Shown here in pieces: positions 50,201 through 60,142 of a DNA stretch of 64,000 nt. How positions within the stretch are numbered: the first letter of the stretch is position 1; every line of letters begins with the position of its first letter. The translations under genes were made by a program, and so were the position numbers. The stretch covers positions 2,339,501 through 2,403,500 of the forward strand of contig OY855908.1 of assembly GCA_963693305.1 (NCBI GenBank). The letters are read 5' to 3'. Under the pieces are notes generated by a model. That model ran no database searches, was not told where the DNA came from, and was given only the letters and a program-made list of their open reading frames with translations. This DNA comes from Meandrina meandrites. Its lineage: Eukaryota; Cnidaria; Anthozoa; Scleractinia; Meandrinidae.

Positions 50201-53200
50201 ATAGGTAATGCCTGGTCTCCAATGGATCAATGGTAGAGCGATTGACTGGTGTTTGACTGGTGCATTGAAGATTATAGGGTCGATTCCCTTTAGGGATGGA
50301 CTCATTTTTTCTTGGTACCAGGTGTAACTGACCGCGGTTTGATGTTGCATTACAAGCTACGAGGCAATAGCGCGCGCTACGATTCGGCTGCCTGACGTCA
50401 ATATCGCTCGCGCTCGCACAACTTTCGCGAGCAACACTAAAAGAAACGAAAACAAGTTTGAGCCCTTTATTCGAAAGTTTCAGGAAGTTTCAGAAGGTTT
50501 TAGGCATGTCATAGGACGAAAACAATACTACAAATAGGTTGATAAACAATCGACAGATGAGTTCTCAGTCGCTTTTTTCATATCGCGCATAACGTGTGGC
50601 GTCACACGGGCGCTCGCACAAATAAAAGGGCTTGCAAAAATTCAATTCTCGTCGGAGGTCGTAAAAACCTGACTTCGGCTCAAAATTTCTCAAAACCTAC
50701 CGTACAACACATAATGAATTTTCACAATTAATTTTTTGGTGTGAATCGCGTCAACAGCCAAAATTTTTCGAAAATCTGTAAGACAGATTTTGAGGGATTT
50801 TTTAAAAAGGCAAAAAACCACATTTTCCTATTTTGCAAAAAAATCTGTCCTACAGATTTTCAATTTATTTTGCATGAATGTTTCGTCTGGTTCAATTTAT
50901 AATTTCTGAATTTTTGAGGCAGGGTCATACGGGCAGATTTTGAGAAAAACGCCATTGAAACTACTAGTGCCCAGTCTCCTCTTAAGCACTCGGATATTCA
51001 TTTTGGCTGTTTATCAGCATCTATATTGCTCATATATCTCCTATATTAGTTGTCGAATGCAACAAACAGTAATAGGTGAAAGCTAAAATTTTTCTGGACA
51101 TTTTACAAAAGAGTTAAAAGCTGGGCTGATTTACCCCCTCAAAACTGTAGTAAGCCACCTTAAATTACTGTATAACATAACAAATACCTTTATTCCTTCG
51201 GGTCCTTTCGGGCCTGCTTCCCCGCGCGGTCCTTGAGGTCCCTACAACATCAACAACAACAAATAAGAAGACACGGCAAAAATCAAGTAACGTCTTTTAA
51301 AGAACCTCACGTAATATTTTCATCTTGGTGTTCTAAGCGCATTTTGTGTATGAGTAAAGGTAACGAAAATGCGGTAAAATACACGTGATATTCCCCTTTA
51401 ACTCAAATTCACCTGAGCTCCTGGAATTCCAGGTAGGCCATTGGAGCCTCTATCTCCCTGCAAGCCCATATCTCCTTCTTTCCCAGGCTTTCCGTTTACT
51501 CCGGGTTGGCCATCTTTCCCCTTTAAATTAGAAACAATAACATTTAAAAAACAAATGTGCTTTAAGGCGGGTGGATAACGATGATCGGTTTAACCTCTTC
51601 AAACCGTTGTAACCATAGCGTAGCATGCCACGGTCCCTCTTCAGTAAATATAATGAAAAGCTCTTTGACGAGTATTTAAATTAACAGGAATTTAATGGTT
51701 TGGTAGCCAGTTTTTACCCATGAAGGGTCCACCTTACGCTTTTCAGGCTATTATTTTCCTTTTAAAATATTTTGTTTTCTATCAGTTTTCTTAACGGAAC
51801 AAAACAAACTAAATATCGAGAAATGCTAGGAAATCAATATCTTACTCCAGCGGAGTACTCTCGCTATTTATAACACGGAGGTAATAATTAAAAAATCACC
51901 TTGGGACCTCGCGGCCCTGGATATCCAGGGGATCCTGGCCTTCCATCAAATCCCTTTAGAGAACAAAAGAAATTGAAACCATTGAACATCTGCTATCTGA
52001 GGTATTGCTTTTATTCTATCTGGTAAAATAAAACTCGCCTAAGAATTAAAAAATCCAGAAATTGTGGATTTTTAAAATTAGTGTACCAACCGGTTGACCA
52101 TCCTTTCCGTTTGAGCCGGGGACACCTGGGTAACCCCTGTCACCCTAAGAAATATCAAACAAATAAATCATTGTTAAATAAAATAAAATGAAAGTAATAA
52201 ATCAAGCATGAGAATGAGTGTTTCATCACATTTCCAAACACCGAGAGGGAAAATACGACGCTCAGCGGAGTATTTTTGCGAACTTTGTGATGAATCACCG
52301 TCTCTTGTGCTTGATATGTTCTCCCTCAACTGAAAATAAAACTAAGGTGTAAATGAAGAAATAATTTGAAAAAGCCTACGCTTATCAAGATTAGATATCA
52401 AACAACCGTCACGGTTAAGGTCTTTCCCCCGAAATAAAGTTAAACGTAGGATTTTTGTCAAACTTTCACAAGTTGTTATCATTCATGTAATGTTTCGAAA
52501 TATAAAATAAAAAGAATATGTCCCGGAGTTCGTTTACGAGATATTATCATCTCATGTTACCCCATAATTCCCTGTAATTTCACCAAACTAACACACGTTT
52601 ATTTGATCAGTTAACGCGTCTTTCCATTGGTACAGGAATCACAAAACTAAAGCAAATCTTAAAACAACGTAATAGATATATTATATCGTCAACAAGGAAC
52701 AATTTAATATATATTTTATGGCAAATACTAGTAGTGTCAGACGGAATTGGCTCAAAAACTTCCTCGCGTGCGCGTTCTGGAGGTGATGATTTTATCTCGG
52801 TGAGCAACGCATTTCTAGCAATAATTTAGTTTTCAAACATGTGATTTTTTTTCTAACTCTTTGAACAAAAAGAGGATGAATGATAGGTAAAAATTCCTTG
52901 GAAAAAAGGTAGGTCCCCATGCTTGTTTAAGAGTAAATAACCATTCTTTACCCTTGTGAGCTAAGCCTCATTGCAAACTCCTAAGGCCTTGGACGTGCGC
53001 GCGCTCTGAGCGCGCGCTAATGACGCAATAAATCGTGCGCAGTAAGGATGCGCAATGTAAAACAGGGAAATGACCTTAAGATTTCCTTTGTCTTCATCGT
53101 TAATTAAACAAAACCTAAAAAACAATTTAGCAATTTACTTGGACTTTTATTCAAAGAAATTGTAGCTAAGTGCACGACAACTTTAAACCTAGTTACATCT

Positions 53201-56200
53201 TATGAAGGGAATACATGAATAATACCACAAATTATGTTACTAATACTCACTGGTGTTCCTTTTGGGCCCTTTCTCCCAGGGCGTCCTCGCCTTCCTCGGT
53301 ATCCCTAAAAATAAAAAAAAACGCACAATACTTCAAATCCAGCGGATCTGTATTAAACTTTTATTAGCAGCAATTACAGACTAGGGAATTATTCCTTCCT
53401 TTTTTCAACAATGCTGGAGGGGGGGGGGGGGGGGATCTTTAAAGCTCAAGTCAAAAAATCTTTGTTTGTAGACCGTTTTACTTTGTTGAAACTATAGATC
53501 CAGAGCTATTATGACCACTTCTTGTTATTTTCATATACTTACTGCTTTTCCTGGCGAACCACTGATTCCTGGAACTCCTCGCTTTCCCTTGGCACCCTAT
53601 TAAAAAAAAATCGAGTTTATTTGCGTATTGATATTTGATAATCAGGCAATCTTTACCCTTTCACAAATGGAATTTTATTTTGTTTCAGGTATCATATTGT
53701 TTAGCTCTCGTGTTGTTAACAAATTTAGAGAAAAAATACGAAACCAGTGTACTTACAGGAGTTCCAGCAAGACCGTGCAATCCATATTCACCATATGGTC
53801 CTGGATAACCCTGGAAAAAAAAAACAGAACAGGGAGTGATAAAACAGGAAGGCTGATGAGATATAAGGGAGAAAAAACCTGAGTAGCAAAAATAATGGAT
53901 ATGCGTTTATGCGAATAAACTTGATTTTTCATATGAAAGGTAGTCTACCAGGTTTTATTTAGGCAACACGGAATTGTCTAATCAGAGTTTGAACAGGCCC
54001 ATCAAGGAAACATCGTACGTATCCGCCCCCCTCCCTCCGCCCAAAACAAACACGGGTTAAAGTCGCGAAGTCGTATTGGGTGTTTAACAAAGTATAGTGC
54101 TGATAAAAGCTTGCACTGTGGTATTTACCGGTGGTCCGGGAGGTCCAATTTCACCAGGGGCTCCGCGGGGACCCTAAGAATGAACACCAATTCAATCATG
54201 AGCAAAATAACCATTGCCAAAAGTGTTAACGTGTTTTCAAAAGCGACATAAAACGTTAGAGTAGTGACACACACTGAACGTTTAAGACTAACCACTTCTC
54301 CGGCTTTTCCATTTTTGCCGTATGTTCCACGTATTCCCTGTACAAAAGACAGACACGATTCGCCTCAATTAAGTGACTTAGAGTAGACTTTTTTTGACAC
54401 AAAATAAATTGTTAACTTTCCACCCTGCAAATTTGAACAGTGTATTTTTGTTTTTAAGTTAGACGACGAGTAAATTATTTCATCAAAATCTGTCATATTG
54501 GGTCCACCAAGATTTATTTTATGATGTTCCATGAGGTCAGACGGAGTTACCTAAAGTATCAAAAAGTATAAAAGAATGCTTAAATGAAGTAAAATAACTC
54601 TTTTATAGATTAGGTTTGTGATGCTAAAATTCTATTCAACCAATGGCCATTTTTGTCTTCTCTTATCGCCGCATTAATTGCTAGTATTTAACATGTCTGA
54701 AGTAAAATGTCAATAAGCTCAGAAGTACGTAAGATTGTACTCACCCTTCTCCCAGCACGGCCAGGGTACCCTGGTGCACCTTGACGTCCAGGCGAACCCT
54801 ACAAGAGATATAACAACATAGCGATATATTATTATACAATAAGTTCAACAGTCAACTCTAAACACGAAATAAGTTTTCAACCTGCAATCCGGGGCTTCCT
54901 TGGAAACCAGGCTCTCCGCTGTTCCCACGACGACCCTGAAACAAAAAGAGTATATGTATGTGTGGGGGGCTTACTGTCTGCCACTCACCCTCGCCCTCGG
55001 GTACGTAGGCGAAGTGAGTGGGAAACCAAGTCTCTTTTAACACACATTTACATACCATGACCAGCAACAGGCATTTACTTTGCTTTGCTTCCATTCAATC
55101 TGACTTATGTTATTAACCATAGATGTAAAAGAAGCTAAAGGAACTTAAATTACACAACTGAGGTAGTTTAACTTTTGACCTGACCTATCTTTTTTGCCCT
55201 CCATTGCCCATCTCTCGTTTTAATTGTGCTAACTTGACTTACCCGCCTTCCGATCCTTCCGGGAATTCCTCGAAGACCCTTTTGTCCACGATCACCCTTG
55301 TGAGATAGAAAGTCACGAGTTATAAAAGAATTGTAAATTCCTTGTCGATTTTTTTGGACCTAACTACGCCTCATCTTTTCATATAAAATCATTTGCAGTA
55401 TAAGGGAGTGTCAATGCAAGAATCTTTTTCTTTTCCAATCCCTGACTTCCTCTCGTGTTTCTATAACTCGATAAAAATAAGGAAACTGTTTTTTAAATGT
55501 CCATGAAGCAAACTCATTGTGGCACCTTTGGTCCTCGAGGTCCACGACGTCCTCTGGCTCCAGGTCGTCCATCAGCGCCCTAACAGATAAAACATTTACG
55601 TATGAATAAAATGCCCATCACCACATCGGACGGAAAACGTGTCATTCACTTGCTTGTTTAAAATATCACAGAAAAATCTCGTCCCAGGGGTGATTACTCC
55701 ATGATGGACGCCTCAGTTAAAAAAAAAATGTCAAAGCTTCTGTCAATTCATCAAGCGCTAATGTTTTTCAAATGAGAATGATGGATTCATGTATATGAAG
55801 GTCAAGTGAGTCACCTCTGTGAGGAGATGGACTAAGTCCTACCTGCGATCCTCTTGGACCGTTGAAGCCTACACGTCCCATCATACCACGCGGACCCTAT
55901 CAAAAGTAGTCAGGAGAATATGTGCTCAGCGAAATACGCATATTTATAGGCGTAGTCGGTCAAAACTCGGTCATAGCAAGCACAATCTGAAATCTTTTAT
56001 TCGCCAGAAAGTTAAGGTGCAATCCTTTAGAGCTTTAAGATGAATTCAGATATTACTTACTTCTCTTCCAGCTCTCCCCGGACGCCCATCCTCCCCAGCT
56101 AATCCCTGAACAGAAAAAAGTAAAAAACAAAACCAAACGAAAAAAATTTAACTGAAAATTAACAAAGCATTTTATGTTAGTCTGATAGTCTTTTATGTTT

Positions 56201-59200
56201 GTCAGGAAAACGGTCAGTTAAATAAAACTACGTATATGCACTTATGTCGAGTCTATAGTCAATGTCAAAGAACCAGAAGAGCGGTTTTTGCCAACTTTGT
56301 CCATGAGGACCGTGAATGGGATTAGGAATTTCTCAGACTGTCACTATAAACATATCACTCCAAATAAATAACCTGCTCTGACCTGCTTTCCTGGTTCCCC
56401 ATGTCGCCCTGGTTTGCCTCTTGGTCCACCCATTCCCTGAAAAAGAAGAAACACTTAGAAGTTAATTACCTTCAGAGAAAAACAAGGTTCTTTTTATAGT
56501 TTTTATAGTAGTTCGGGTAATTTTTATAAGTATTCTTTCACAGAACGGTAGTTTCAGTTTTTAAGAGTAATGGAGCGACTAGGATAATGACTGTGAGTTC
56601 TTCAAAACGAGAGAAGAACGATGGTTTATCGCATGTGCAATACGACAAAATTTGATGGACTTATTTAACAAAGGCACCGAATCATCAAAATTATTAGGAA
56701 ATTAATAATATTGCTAATATGAATCAAAACAGCAAACATCGGGTAAAACGTAACGTCAGGCATCAGTGGCGAAAATTCGTGAATATGTTGAAACTCACTG
56801 GCAGATAATTAAATCAGCCTTAAGTTAAAACACAGATTAAAGACAACAGGCAAAGCGTTTCGGAAAAACGTAAAAGCGAAGACAAAAGCGTAAAACTAGA
56901 ATGTGTAACAGTTAACGATGGCCCATGAGAGTCCGAAGTAAAGTAACGTTGGCTTATACGTAACATGAAAAAAATTCGATTCGTGAAGGCGCATGTTTGT
57001 CTTACACGGCAGATTCCTTCTGATTAAGTTAAACCTACATACAGAAAGTTATATGTCTTAGGTCCTAGACTGCGTCTCTAAACCCCCTTCACATACTTGC
57101 ATTCCTGGTCGTCCCGGCTGTCCCGGATCTCCGGGAGCTCCCTAAGAAAATAAGGAATGATATTAAAGAATTTTCTGTAACTGCGGTCAATAACCACCAA
57201 CTTGTCCAAATGTCCAGTCCGGGGACGTTCCTTACCAAATCTCCTTTTTGTCCTGGAATCCCTGGTATTCCTGGAGTTCCAGAATCTCCCTAAAATTCCA
57301 ACAACGTCGAAAAATAAATCAAGAAGTGTTCTCAAGTCAAATACTCGAAAAAAAAAGAAAAGATTTTCCGAGTTCCCCAATGGGAGTCGAACGGATGACC
57401 TTCCAGATAATAGTTGGACGCTCTAACCACTGAGCTATGAAGGCCTCGTGGTGAACGAGATCATATACTAGGTTCTTATGTGTGACTCAAAAAGGTTCAA
57501 TAATCATCGTTACTGGATTGTTTTGGTGATTTTTATTCAACGAGAAAAAGCAAAGATGGAAACGGAATGGTGGAATATTTTACAAGTTGATGCAAACGTA
57601 CAAATTATTGACCTATAGACTAATAGTTCCATAATTCGAGCATGCTTCAGAAATCGCTAAACCTTAAAATAATGTTGAAAATGATAAAAAAAATTTCCAG
57701 GCTGTTTTCAAAATTATTTCTTATATGCAAAAAAAGGAAACGTTCCATTACGACTACAAACTTGACTTGCTTGCATCCTCGTAGTTCACTGTTCACTATT
57801 ACGACAAAACTTTACAATATTACCGCAGTACCTTGCCTCCACTTCTTCCCGATGCACCAGGATATCCGACAGCTCCTCGTTTGCCCTGTGCACGTGATAA
57901 ATCACTCACGTATGAGAGAAACATACAAGCAGAAGTGGTACTTAAATGGACTTCGAACGGAAGTCAATAAGATTAAATGATGAAAATATTGTTTGTGTGT
58001 TAAATGGCTTTATCTTCTCCATGCAAATCCTTAAGAACGTAACTGGTCCTTCAGTGTGCCTTTTAAACAAGTGTTAAACACAATGTCAGCATTGAACCCT
58101 GACAGATATAACAATCTGCATATTTCGAAGAGGTCATTAAGAAAACCTGCTTTTAACATTCAACTTTCCCTATCACTTTATACCTAACTTTCAGAGTTTC
58201 GGACTGACGGTCCACATGAATGCCAAAGTACATGTCCGAGCGCATTTGTGAGGTGCATATCTGTGAAGGGGGGCCAGGGGCCGGGAACCGGGGAGAATAG
58301 GGGGCGCCGGGGTGAGTACGGATACGGGTACGGGTACGGGAGGCGGGAGAAGAGAGGGCGGAAAGTTGGATTCCCAAGTTGCCAGGACCGAAAACATTTC
58401 GTAACAATTTGTCAATAGAGATGGTAAAAAGAGGCGGGAGCTACTAAGCAATGGGGCTAGAACTCGCAGTTGAAGGTACGGGAAGCGCAAAGTTCACCCC
58501 CCCCCCCCCCCACCCCACCTAGTGTAGCTGCCAACCCCGCTTACAAAATACTCTGCTTAGCCGCTATTGATAGATGTTATTCTTACGCTCGGTCCAGTGT
58601 CTCCAGGTTTTCCAACTGCGCCAGGTGCTCCAGAAGTGCCCTTGAAACAGACAATCGCAATGAATTGGGCTAATCATCAAGTCTTGTTGAATGTTTAGTA
58701 TATATTGCGACTGAACGTGCTACCTACTGAGCAGCCTGACAGAGCTACAACTCAGTATTCTTTATGCAAGTTCTTTTTCGGAGTCGCGAAACCAGGCTAT
58801 CTACTAAACAGACAGGATTGATGGTAAGAAAACTCTCTATTTACATGATTAGCTGCCTTAAGTTTTAAATAAAAATGCGTACACTTATAGTCTAAGATGC
58901 ACATAAAAGATGTATTTTTATATTTATTCAACAGGCCACTTTGAAAGATCTATACTCAATAGTCTTATTTTAATTGTTACCCATAAAGGTTTTATCAAAA
59001 GCGTCAGACAAAAACTACATTAAAGTGAACACCACAAGGTTTGATGCCAGCAGTAAAAGAGTGAGCTACAAAGAATACTCATGAATGCACTTATGTACCA
59101 GAAGTCACACAGGAGTTTTAAGAATGAGAATGAAATCGAAATTTGATTTTAAAAGACTCAGTAATGTTTACTCGCTTTCCCATGCTGCCAAATGGGCCAG

Positions 59201-60072
59201 GCCTTCCTATCGGTCCTTTCCTACCCTTTGAAAAATAAAAAGATATCAGTATTAAAAAGGAAAAATATATAATAAAGAACAGCAACGGGAGCCTTTAGGG
59301 CTAAGAAGCGGCTCAAACGTCAGTCGCTTCCCGCCATAAGCCTCACCCCGCTATGATTAATATGACATGACAGGACAAGATCTTCAGTGTGTATGCATTC
59401 ACTAATAACAAGGTATTCACACCATTAAGACACGATTAATATAGTTTTTAATACAACATTTATTATATTCATTACAGATGCCGTATACATGATAATTTAT
59501 CAATGCTAACGGAGTAACCACTTTGCACAAGGAATAAAAGTGGGAGTCATGTCTAGATGGTTCAAATGATGCGGAGTGTCAAAATGAAAATGAAGAAAGT
59601 CAACACTTAATCACTACGAAAGATCACTAGAGACAAACGAGCACATTCACAAGACGTTTAACAAGTAAGAAAAGGTGTGAAGGTGAGCGTTATTTGTAGT
59701 TGTAGCAATATTAATCATAGTTTGTATGCGCAGCACATGAACGTGCAATAAAACACACTCTTATTTTTCAAAACGTTATTCCCACCTGACCACCTTTCGA
59801 TCCTGTAGCTCCTCTTAAACCAGGAAGTCCATGTTTACCCTGTTTACAAAAACGGTAAAACTCATTTACCCGCATCTAAATTGTGAGCAACAAGTTCAAA
59901 AATGTCGACTGTGAAGCCAGACAATGTCGGCTTGGTACTAAAGGCAAAAAAAGACGACAGTCTGGATGATGAGACAGGGATCTCAGTTATCAATAAAATT
60001 TCGGTAATTTCTCAGCTATCAGTGAATTTTAGGAACTTCTGATCTCAACAATCAGTTAAAACGCGTCGCTTC

Positions 60073-60142
<70 letters not shown>

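Noticed and set aside
54535..54560. Possible extra collagen exon near a TTACC donor-like site
   Set aside because: No Gly-X-Y sequence upstream of it and no acceptor in phase.
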